Shown here piece by piece: positions 19,430 through 26,581 of a stretch of DNA of 64,000 nucleotides. Origin of the DNA: Pseudomonas sp. ML2-2023-3. GTDB lineage: Bacteria; Pseudomonadota; Gammaproteobacteria; Pseudomonadales; Pseudomonadaceae. The notes beneath the pieces were generated by a model. That model saw only the letters and a program-made list of their open reading frames with translations, was not told where the DNA came from and did not search any database. Where the stretch lies: the NCBI RefSeq assembly GCF_037055275.1, contig NZ_CP146343.1, positions 3,630,501 to 3,694,500 on the forward strand, written 5' to 3'. Both the position numbers and the translations under genes were made by a program. Numbering within the stretch: position 1 is the stretch's first letter; every line of letters begins with the position of its first letter.

Positions 19430-20233
19430 TCAGGCCACCGCCCGGGACATGGCATGCAGGCTGTCACGCACGCCCGTACGGTCCTCATCCAGGGTACAGA
19501 GCAGCACACCCGGCACCTCGGGCGCAGAATCCAGGCGTGCTGGTGCATGCAGGTAAACGTTCAGTGGTCGCTCATTGCTGGAGGCTTGCAGCTGGATTTC
19601 ACGGCTGATCAACGCACTCAGTGCGGCATCGCTGTCGCTGCTGCCCACCGAACGCACCAACACCCATCGCCCTTCTCGCGCCAGGAGCAACACGCTGCGC
19701 ACCGGTTCGGCCACGACAAAAAGGAAATCATCCGTACCCAGGCGTTTATCGAAGTGATTGAACGCGGCCATCAAGTACGGCTGGACCGAACTCAGGCGCA
19801 GGCCACGCCCGGCGACCAGGCTGCGCAAACGCTCCAGCAGTGCTTGAGGCAAGGCGGCCGCAATCCGGTCGTAGCCTGCCGGTTCGGCTGACAGCACCAG
19901 GCTCCAGGCTTGGCTTTGGGCGCCGTAGAGGTCCTCGAAACACAGTTTGGCGAACCCCAGCAGTTCATCGGGACGGCTGATCTGCTCGCTCCAGGGCACC
20001 AGGCAAAAGCGGCTGAAGTGCCCGGAAATCACCACCCGCAATTGAGCCCCGCTCGCCGCATGTTCGCCCAGCAGACGGTCGAGGGTTTCCAGGGCTACCG
20101 CCCAGGCATGAAAACCCTCGTCGATAAAGCCGACGCTGCTCAGCCACCGGGTTTCGCCGCCGAGGCACTGGCCCAGACCGACACCACTGGCGCCGACCAC
20201 GGCCACATACTGATCACGAGATAAAAGTGACAC
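19430..20233 (-). CDS. PilM/GspL-like cytoplasmic assembly protein (divergent)
   Basis: 267 residues, soluble. The start YVAVVGASGVGLGQCL resembles the phosphate-1 segment of actin-like ATPases, and the rest has alternating beta/alpha units (LRVVISGHFSRFCLVPW, FLFVVAEPVRSVLLLAREGRW). It is shorter than PilM (about 350). Function is assigned mainly from its place between GspE and PilN-like genes. It overlaps the end of gspE by 20 bases. Confidence 0.65.
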   Translation of the reverse strand: MSLLSRDQYVAVVGASGVGLGQCLGGETRWLSSVGFIDEGFHAWAVALETLDRLLGEHAASGAQLRVVISGHFSRFCLVPWSEQISRPDELLGFAKLCFEDLYGAQSQAWSLVLSAEPAGYDRIAAALPQALLERLRSLVAGRGLRLSSVQPYLMAAFNHFDKRLGTDDFLFVVAEPVRSVLLLAREGRWVLVRSVGSSDSDAALSALISREIQLQASSNERPLNVYLHAPARLDSAPEVPGVLLCTLDEDRTGVRDSLHAMSRAVA

Positions 20234-21920
20234 GATTGATCTCCTCGAGCGTGGTCCGCCCTTCCATCACCAGTTCCAGGGCAGACTCGCGCAGCAGGCG
20301 CAAGCCACGGCTACAGGCCACGGCCTTGATTTTTGCAACAGGCTGACGCTCGACGATCATCTGGCGCAGTTCATCGTCCAGGTGCAGCAACTCGGCAATG
20401 GCCGTGCGCCCGCGATAACCGGTGCCCCGGCAATGGCCGCACCCCTTGCCGTGGACAAAGTTGTAGGCAGCCACCTGCTGTGGATCGAGGCCGGACAGTT
20501 GCAGCTCATCGGCACTGGGCTGATACGGCGTGCTGCACGTGGCACAGACCAGGCGGATCAGCCGCTGGGCGAGCACCGCGTTAAGGGCCGAGACCAGGCT
20601 GTAGGGATCGATTTCCATTTGGGTGAATCGGCCAATCACGTCGAACACGTTGTTGGCGTGGATGGTGGTGAACACCAGGTGCCCGGTGAGGGCTGACTGC
20701 ACGGCGATCTGCGCGGTATCGGGGTCACGGATTTCACCGACCATGATCTTGTCCGGGTCATGGCGCAAAATCGAGCGCAGGCCCCGGGCGAAGGTCAGGC
20801 CTTTTTTCTCGTTGACCGGAATCTGCAGGACGCCCGGCAGCTGGTATTCCACCGGGTCTTCAATGGTGATGATCTTGTCCACGCCGTGGTTGATCTCGGT
20901 GATCATGGCGTAGAGGGTGGTGGTCTTGCCGCTGCCGGTGGGACCGGTGACCAGCACCATGCCGTAGGGTTCGGCGGCCAGCCGCCGCAGCTGGCGCAGG
21001 GTTTCATCGGCGAAGCCCAGGGCCTGCAACTGTACGCCGCTGACCTTGTCGGCCAGGTCCTGCTTGTCCAGCACCCGCAGCACCGCGTCCTCGCCGAAAA
21101 TGCTCGGCATGATGGACACCCGAAAGTCGATCTGGCGGCCACTGATGCCAATCTTGAAGCGACCATCCTGAGGCACACGCTTTTCGCCGATATCCAGTTC
21201 GGCCATGACCTTGACCCGGGAGATCACCTGTTCGGCGAACTCGCTGCCCTGAATCTTGCTGATGTTGTTCAGCACCCCGTCGATCCGGTACTTGATGACC
21301 AGGCCGGCCCCGGTAGTGCCCAGGTGGATATCGCTGGCGTGCATTTTCAGCGCGTCATACAGGGTCGAGTTGACCAGCTTGACCACCACGCTGGCATCTT
21401 CACTGATGCTGGTCAGGGACAGGCTTTGCAGGTTGTCGCTTTCGACATGGGCATCGGCCTGGGCGTTGAGCGATTCCACGGCATGAAAGCTTTCTTCATG
21501 ACGGGCCAGGTAGGCCTTGAGGTCATCGGCATGCACCAGGTACAGCGGCGCGCCGTGGAGGCAATCATCGATCCAGGCCAGGCGCGCAGTATCAAAGGGA
21601 TCGGCAAACACGCCAATGACCGTTTCGTCATGGCGCAGCAGCATGAATTCGCGTTTCAGGCACTGGGCCAGCGTGACCCGATCGAAAATCGGGGTGGCCT
21701 TGAACAGGGTGTCGGTATCCAGAACGGGGTAGTGCAACGTGCGGCCGAGGCATTCGATGAAAGGCATGGGGGCCAGTTCACAGAGTACCCCCAGGGCTTC
21801 GAGCACCCGTTCGCCTGAAGTGACGGCAAGGGCGCGGGCCTGGGCCAGTTGTTCACTGGAGAAGGGAGGCGGTACGCAGTCCAGCAGTGCCGGTTCCACG
21901 GCAAGGGATAGACGGTCCAT
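20214..21920 (-). CDS. GspE/PulE-family secretion ATPase
   Basis: 568 residues. An N-terminal domain (about 1-150) precedes the RecA-like ATPase: Walker A GPTGSGKTTTLYAM near residue 325, Asp box ITIEDPVEYQ, Walker B-region RHDPDKIMVGEIRD, and His box TGHLVFTTIHANN. A zinc-type tetracysteine loop is present (CATCSTPY ... CGHCRGTGYRGR). These are the traits of T2SS assembly ATPases. It is the first secretion gene after the receiver gene and should power the Xcm pseudopilus. Confidence 0.95.
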   Translation of the reverse strand: MDRLSLAVEPALLDCVPPPFSSEQLAQARALAVTSGERVLEALGVLCELAPMPFIECLGRTLHYPVLDTDTLFKATPIFDRVTLAQCLKREFMLLRHDETVIGVFADPFDTARLAWIDDCLHGAPLYLVHADDLKAYLARHEESFHAVESLNAQADAHVESDNLQSLSLTSISEDASVVVKLVNSTLYDALKMHASDIHLGTTGAGLVIKYRIDGVLNNISKIQGSEFAEQVISRVKVMAELDIGEKRVPQDGRFKIGISGRQIDFRVSIMPSIFGEDAVLRVLDKQDLADKVSGVQLQALGFADETLRQLRRLAAEPYGMVLVTGPTGSGKTTTLYAMITEINHGVDKIITIEDPVEYQLPGVLQIPVNEKKGLTFARGLRSILRHDPDKIMVGEIRDPDTAQIAVQSALTGHLVFTTIHANNVFDVIGRFTQMEIDPYSLVSALNAVLAQRLIRLVCATCSTPYQPSADELQLSGLDPQQVAAYNFVHGKGCGHCRGTGYRGRTAIAELLHLDDELRQMIVERQPVAKIKAVACSRGLRLLRESALELVMEGRTTLEEINRVTFIS

Positions 21921-22004
21921 GGCTTGCTCTCCAACGCCGGGGGCTTGACGCCCTGTCGACGCGGCGAGCAATTGCGGCCTGGACCGGAACGGCTTGTCGC
22001 GCCA

Positions 22005-22535
22005 CTACTTCCCGGTGAGCAAGCGTTCGTCGTCTTGGGCAAGGGAGGCCGGTGTTCGTCGGCGATCCTCCAGCACCCAACTGCCGTCGTACAGCTGCAG
22101 CGGGAAACTTTGATTCCTGTTCTTGCGTCGTTCGACGAATCCTTCAGCGCGTGGGTGGCTGGTGCCCGGTTGGTCCTTCACCTCTAAAAGGTCAAAAATT
22201 GCCCGTGCCAGTTCTGCCAATGGAAACGGTTTGAACAGGATATGACTGACCCCACGCTGGCGGGCCCGATCACACACTTCAGTGGTGGGGTGCCCGGTAA
22301 TCAGTACAAAGTGGCATGTCCTGTTCTGGCGAACGGTATCGAGAACTTCAAAACCTTCCATATCGGGCAAGCGGTAATCGAACACCACCACATCGGGTGC
22401 AAAACCCTCGGCTACACCAATGGCCCTGGCACCTTCGTGCGCTATCTGGACTTCCAGCCCCTGCGCCTGCAGATAATCCTGCAGGTTTTGCGCAAGCAGC
22501 TGTTCGTCATCAACAACCAGTATTTTGTTCACCAA
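22005..22535 (-). CDS. Stand-alone response-regulator receiver protein
   Basis: 176 residues. A CheY-like receiver occupies about 1-120 with acid pocket D9-D10, phospho-acceptor D53 (VVVFDYRLPD), a Thr in LITGHP and Lys in FKPFP. The last about 55 residues (RRKNRNQSFPLQLYDGSWVLEDRRRTP) form no known DNA-binding or AAA+ domain, so this is not the MnxR activator itself. The gene heads the xcm/csm operon, 85 bp before gspE and about 70 bp after a sigma-54 promoter. It may be phosphorylated by MnxS1/S2 and act by protein contact. Confidence 0.88.
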   Translation of the reverse strand: MVNKILVVDDEQLLAQNLQDYLQAQGLEVQIAHEGARAIGVAEGFAPDVVVFDYRLPDMEGFEVLDTVRQNRTCHFVLITGHPTTEVCDRARQRGVSHILFKPFPLAELARAIFDLLEVKDQPGTSHPRAEGFVERRKNRNQSFPLQLYDGSWVLEDRRRTPASLAQDDERLLTGK

Positions 22536-22602
22536 GGTGGACTCCTCGTAACAGCAGGTCCGAATATCAAGCCTGACGGAGTGCTCACCTTACTTAGGCT
22601 TG

Positions 22603-22618
22603 AGCACACTTCATGCCA
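22603..22618 (-). promoter_or_regulatory. sigma-54 promoter of the xcm/csm operon
   Basis: The minus strand reads TGGCATG-AAGT-GTGCT, with exact GG-N10-GC spacing and a perfect -24 half. The predicted start is near 22591, giving a leader of about 55 nt before the receiver gene. No competing promoter of housekeeping type is obvious in the gap. Confidence 0.75.
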
Positions 22619-22690
22619 AGCAGCGGCAGGCCTTAGAGCCGCTGTAACTGCTTGATACTCATCATAAAAAATTATCCCTGTTACTCCATC

Positions 22691-22746
22691 CCCCAAAGGC
22701 GGGGACGTGTACGGGTGTGGCTTGAAGCTTTTCCCCACTTTTGGGG
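22691..22746 (-). promoter_or_regulatory. Two perfect candidate activator sites upstream of xcm/csm
   Basis: Two exact CCCC-N6-GGGG palindromes are present: CCCC-AAAGGC-GGGG (22691-22704) and CCCC-ACTTTT-GGGG (22733-22746). They lie about 75 and 115 bp upstream of the -24/-12 promoter and 42 bp (four helical turns) apart, as expected for a pair of enhancer-binding-protein sites on one DNA face. Confidence 0.55.
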
Positions 22747-22752
22747 CCAGCT

Positions 22753-23706
22753 TCAGTAATTGTCAGTGCGCTCAATGCGGTTGCGCGACCGTAGCTGCTC
22801 CAGGACCTGAAGGCGCGCTTGCGACTGTTGCTGTTGGGCGAGGTAAGTGCGAACCATTGCAAATCCCTGTTCCTCTGTGACATCAACTGCATCCAAGTGG
22901 TTCTGCAAATAAATAAGATGCCAGCCCACCGCCGTGCGTACCGGTTGGCTGATGTCGCCAACGGCCATGGCAAAGGCCACCGCGTCGAACTCGGGCAGCA
23001 TGCGCCCCTTGGGAAAATAGCCAAGATCACCGCCTTCGCTGGCGGACGAACCTTCGGAACGGCTTTTGGCAACGTTTGCAAAGTCAGCGCCCTGAGTAAT
23101 TTCCCGACGTACCTCTACCAAGCGTAGACGCGCAGCCTCAATTGTGGCGGCGCTAGCACCCTGAGCCACCTTGATCAGGATATGCCGGGCATGGACTTGC
23201 TCCGGCCGATTCATCTCGCTGCGGTGTTCCTCATAAAAAGCGCGGACCTGCTGCTCATCCGGCGCACCGACGGTTGTCAGTTCGGCAAACACCTTCTGGG
23301 CCGCCAGTTCGCGGCGGGTGTACTCGGTATAACTGGCCTCGTCGAAACCCGCGTCGTTGAGCCTGCGCGCAAACACTTCGGATCCACCCACCGCAGTGCG
23401 CGTCTTCTCGACCTGGTCGTTCACCACCGCATCACTGATCACAACGTCGCGCTTGACGGCCTCCTGCCAAAGCAATTCCTTGTCAATCAGGGCGTCCAGT
23501 GCCTTTCGCCGTAATTGCTGATACGCCTTGGGGTTGCGAATATTGCCCACAGCCCGCCCCTGGTCTTCCAGGTACTCGGCGAAATAACGCTCGAGGCGAA
23601 ATGCGGGAATTTCCTCGCCATTGACCCGTGCCACGACGGGCTCGTTGCTGCACAGCGCCGCGGGGCCCCAGAGGGTCAGCAGGATCAACCAATTATTGAG
23701 TTTCAT
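22753..23706 (-). CDS. Parvulin-type periplasmic peptidyl-prolyl isomerase
   Basis: 317 residues with a signal peptide ending near CSN. An N-terminal SurA-like helical region (VVARVNGEEIPAFRLERYF ... ALIDKELLWQEAVKR) is followed by one parvulin domain: QVHARHILIKV, GADFANVAKSRSEG, GGDLGYFPKGRMLPEFDAVAF, and VGWHLIYLQ. It probably folds exported proteins of this operon such as the multicopper oxidase. It is the last gene of the mnxG operon, 13 bp after the cytochrome/binding-protein gene. Confidence 0.92.
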   Translation of the reverse strand: MKLNNWLILLTLWGPAALCSNEPVVARVNGEEIPAFRLERYFAEYLEDQGRAVGNIRNPKAYQQLRRKALDALIDKELLWQEAVKRDVVISDAVVNDQVEKTRTAVGGSEVFARRLNDAGFDEASYTEYTRRELAAQKVFAELTTVGAPDEQQVRAFYEEHRSEMNRPEQVHARHILIKVAQGASAATIEAARLRLVEVRREITQGADFANVAKSRSEGSSASEGGDLGYFPKGRMLPEFDAVAFAMAVGDISQPVRTAVGWHLIYLQNHLDAVDVTEEQGFAMVRTYLAQQQQSQARLQVLEQLRSRNRIERTDNY

Positions 23707-23719
23707 AAGGGGTCTCCGG

Positions 23720-25270
23720 TCAGGGCATCGCAGCAACGGGTTTATAGGGGGCTACCAGGTAAAAACGCTGGTCCGGCAGTTCCAGTGCGACCACATGGGC
23801 ACCATTGAGGCCCAGGCGGCGGCCGGGGCCGAAGCTGATCTGCGGCGTCAGCCCGGTGGCAAAGTCATGCAGCCCTTCCAGGGCACTGACCAGCTTTTCG
23901 CGACTGGCATCCCTTCCGGCCTGCTTCATGCCCTCGGCGAACAACAGCATCGAGCTGAAGGCGCCTACTTGCACAAAGGCATGCTGCCCACCCAGGGCCT
24001 CGGAATCGCGCACCTGCGTCAGCGCCAGGCGTCCGGCCGGGGTCCAGTCACTGGGTATGAAGGGGTAGGCAATAAACACCCGGCGGGAAAACTCGACGGG
24101 TACCTGGAACAGGTCCCCCGCCACCTGCTGCGCCGTGGCAAACAGATAAGGCGCCTGCCCTGCCTCCTGAAAACGGTTGGCGAGGCTGCTGAAACCGCCA
24201 CCGCTGCCCAGGTAGAAAACCGAACGGCACCCCGAGGGAAACGGCTCTTGCGCAGGGTCGTAGGCCTGCACATGAACGTCCTGCCAGGCGTGAGCCTGTA
24301 AATAGAGGCCAAGCTCGTCCGCGGCCTTCTGCTGTCCGGGCGCACCGGAGTAAAGGACCCACGTTGGCCCCTGCAACGCCACAAGCTCCTGGCTGGCGAA
24401 GTCGGCCAAGGCAATCAACTGCTCGCGCAACCCCGGCAAGGGCTCGAAAATCAGCCTGCTGGACTGGCTCGTACCGAGCAGCGACAACGCTCCTATCAGT
24501 GGAACGCCGGCCTGCTCCAGATGGCGTGCAAGCTCGGTGTCGAGTGCCGGGGCCAGGGGCGCGATCAACGCGAAGATCTGCTCCTGATCAATCAGCCGGT
24601 CCAGCGCCTGCCCGGCACTGGCGCGATCCGGCCCGGGATCGAGGATGGTCAGGCGCAACTGGCGACCATGAATGCCCCCCGCCTGGTTGATTCGCTTCAC
24701 TGAGCCATTGAGCACCCCGGCGATGGTGGCGGCCTCTTCGGCCAGCGGTCCTTCGGAGGGCAGCAACGTACCCAGGGTGATGCTGTCGCCCTCGAGGCCG
24801 GGATCACGATCGTCCGCCACGCGCTTGAGATAAGCCGTGAGATTGCGCTGGTCGTTGATCGACAGGACGAACTGCGGCATGGCCGGGTCGAGCCGATTGC
24901 CGCCGGGGTCACGGCCTTCCTGAATGGCCCGGGCCAGCGCACCGTCCGAGTACGCCGGGTAGCTGCGGCCATTGATCTGCTGCTGGCCATGAATGCTGCT
25001 CAGGCGCGACCAGCTCAGGTCTGGCGGTCGTACACCCCCCTCCGGGCGCCCGAGCCCGTCGGTGCCGTGACAGTTGGCGCACGGCAAGCTGGTGGCGGGC
25101 AACAACATACCGGCGGCGCCGACCCTGGCCATGATCGGTTCACCACTCGCCGACACCCCTTCACGGTACAGGCGCTTGCCGGCACTTTCAGTGGGGGTCA
25201 GAGGCAATGCCTGGGCACAGGCAATTGCGCCTGTGAACAGCAACATCGCAAGGGCGAGTGAGGTTTTCAT
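23720..25270 (-). CDS. Cytochrome c fused to branched-chain-amino-acid-type binding protein
   Basis: 516 residues with a signal peptide. Residues about 25-150 form a monohaem cytochrome c (CANCH at 64-68, likely Met ligand in DPAMPQF). Residues about 160-510 form a periplasmic-binding-protein type 1 domain of the LivJ kind (ITLGTLLPSEGPLAEEAATIAGVLNGSVKRINQAGG, VPLIGALSLLGTS, FVQVGAFSSMLLFAEGMKQAG). Such a fusion suggests ligand-linked electron transfer or redox sensing. The gene is embedded in the mnxG operon, 9 bp after a SCO gene. No ABC permease is nearby, so transport is unlikely. Ligand unknown. Confidence 0.87.
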   Translation of the reverse strand: MKTSLALAMLLFTGAIACAQALPLTPTESAGKRLYREGVSASGEPIMARVGAAGMLLPATSLPCANCHGTDGLGRPEGGVRPPDLSWSRLSSIHGQQQINGRSYPAYSDGALARAIQEGRDPGGNRLDPAMPQFVLSINDQRNLTAYLKRVADDRDPGLEGDSITLGTLLPSEGPLAEEAATIAGVLNGSVKRINQAGGIHGRQLRLTILDPGPDRASAGQALDRLIDQEQIFALIAPLAPALDTELARHLEQAGVPLIGALSLLGTSQSSRLIFEPLPGLREQLIALADFASQELVALQGPTWVLYSGAPGQQKAADELGLYLQAHAWQDVHVQAYDPAQEPFPSGCRSVFYLGSGGGFSSLANRFQEAGQAPYLFATAQQVAGDLFQVPVEFSRRVFIAYPFIPSDWTPAGRLALTQVRDSEALGGQHAFVQVGAFSSMLLFAEGMKQAGRDASREKLVSALEGLHDFATGLTPQISFGPGRRLGLNGAHVVALELPDQRFYLVAPYKPVAAMP

Positions 25271-25279
25271 GGGGCACGC

Positions 25280-25915
25280 TCAACGCCCGGCTACAGGCAT
25301 TGTCAGCAGCTGCAAGCGCTGGGCAATGGCCGCCGCCGGGGCATCGGGGCGGATCTTGCTCCAGCGTTTGTTGGCCACATCACCGACAATCAGTTGCGTG
25401 GAGTGTTGCTCGGGGGTTGGCACGATCTGGCCAATGCGCCCCAGTACCAGCTCCATCTGCGCCTTGTTGCCGGTCAAAAAAAGCCAGTGGGGATCGTCGA
25501 CCCCTTGTTTCAAGGTGTAAGCCTTGAGCACCGCCGGTGTGTCACGCAGCGGATCACTGGTAAGGGAAATGAAAGTAATGCCATCGGCCTTGTCCCCCAA
25601 CACCTCACGCACCTCCTTGAGCTTGCGGGTAATCAACGGACAGGCATCGTTGCAACTGGTGAATATCACGTTCAGCAACACCACACGGTTTTCCAGGGCG
25701 TCGCTGTAGAAGCGCAGGGTCTGACCGTTCTGGTCCAGCAAGGGGGTGTCGGTAAACCAGGTTTTGGCATCACGGGTGCCCGTGGTCGGAGGGGCTACAG
25801 CGGCGACCGCCGCAGGTGCTTCAGAGGCCGATTGCGAGTGCCCTTCGTGGGCGAGCGTCACGCTGCTGAACAGGCAAAAGCACACACTCAAGGCCATGCG
25901 GTCGAGGATTTTCAT
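25280..25915 (-). CDS. SCO1/SenC-family copper chaperone
   Basis: 211 residues. A signal peptide is followed by a His-containing start (HEGHS), then the SCO domain with C88-NDA-C92 and a distal His in EQHSTQLIV. SLTSDPLRDTPAVLKAY is the family's conserved strand-helix. It probably delivers copper to the multicopper oxidase encoded upstream in the operon. Its ATG overlaps the stop of the preceding SCO gene (25912-26568), so the two paralogues are coupled and may work as a pair. Confidence 0.92.
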   Translation of the reverse strand: MKILDRMALSVCFCLFSSVTLAHEGHSQSASEAPAAVAAVAPPTTGTRDAKTWFTDTPLLDQNGQTLRFYSDALENRVVLLNVIFTSCNDACPLITRKLKEVREVLGDKADGITFISLTSDPLRDTPAVLKAYTLKQGVDDPHWLFLTGNKAQMELVLGRIGQIVPTPEQHSTQLIVGDVANKRWSKIRPDAPAAAIAQRLQLLTMPVAGR

Positions 25916-26568
25916 GGCTGCTGCTCCATTGCAACGGCGGTGTGTTTGGCATGGGCACCGCGCTGACCCCTGAGTTTTTCCACTTCATGGATCAGCACCG
26001 CCGGGTCAGTGAAACCGTAAAAACGGGTCCAGTGCCGGCTATTGCCGTCGCCCACCAGAATCAGCGGTGCATGATTTTTCAAGTCGCCGCCGAACGTACC
26101 CAACCCCTTGAGCGTGTCATTGACCGACTGGGTCGAACCCGTCAGCCAGCTCCAGCCCGGCCCGCTCTGAAAGGCACGGGCGTATTCATTCAACCGGCCG
26201 CTGTCGTCACGCTGCGGGTCGATGCTGATGGAGACCAGTTGCACTTCGCTGCCCACCCGCGCGCCCAGCTGTTTCTGCACCTTGCCCATGATGGAGGACA
26301 CCACCGGGCAAACCGTGGTGCAGCTGGTGTAGATGAAACTCATGACCACGATTTTGTTGGCCACCAGATCCGGCTCCAGATGGACCGACTTGCCGTTCTG
26401 ATCAACCAGCGCGACGTCGGCAAAACTGACTGGGGCGCCCTGGGTGCTGGCGGGGGTCGCCGTCATGTCATGGCCGGCATGTTCATCCGCCGAATGGGCC
26501 TGGGCCTGGCCGATACCGCAGGCCAGCAGCCAGAGGGTCGTTAGAGCACAATGGGCAAATCGGTTCAT
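25912..26568 (-). CDS. SCO1/SenC-family copper chaperone
   Basis: 218 residues from the ATG at 26568. A signal peptide, then a His/Met-rich start (HSADEHAGHDM) that could bind copper. The SCO domain shows C83-TTV-C87 and a His in LKNHAPLILV, plus VSISIDPQRDDSGRLNEYAR. It is the second of two SCO genes in the mnxG operon and the third in the window including the fusion at 1221-2237. The difference in the CxxxC loop between copies (SDS, NDA, TTV) suggests division of labour. Confidence 0.92.
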   Translation of the reverse strand: MNRFAHCALTTLWLLACGIGQAQAHSADEHAGHDMTATPASTQGAPVSFADVALVDQNGKSVHLEPDLVANKIVVMSFIYTSCTTVCPVVSSIMGKVQKQLGARVGSEVQLVSISIDPQRDDSGRLNEYARAFQSGPGWSWLTGSTQSVNDTLKGLGTFGGDLKNHAPLILVGDGNSRHWTRFYGFTDPAVLIHEVEKLRGQRGAHAKHTAVAMEQQP

Positions 26569-26581
26569 GTCGATTTCCTCT

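Noticed and set aside
22005..22535. Receiver gene considered as mnxR itself
   Set aside because: It lacks the AAA+ sigma-54-interaction and DNA-binding domains expected of an NtrC-like activator. mnxR is more likely just left of base 1.
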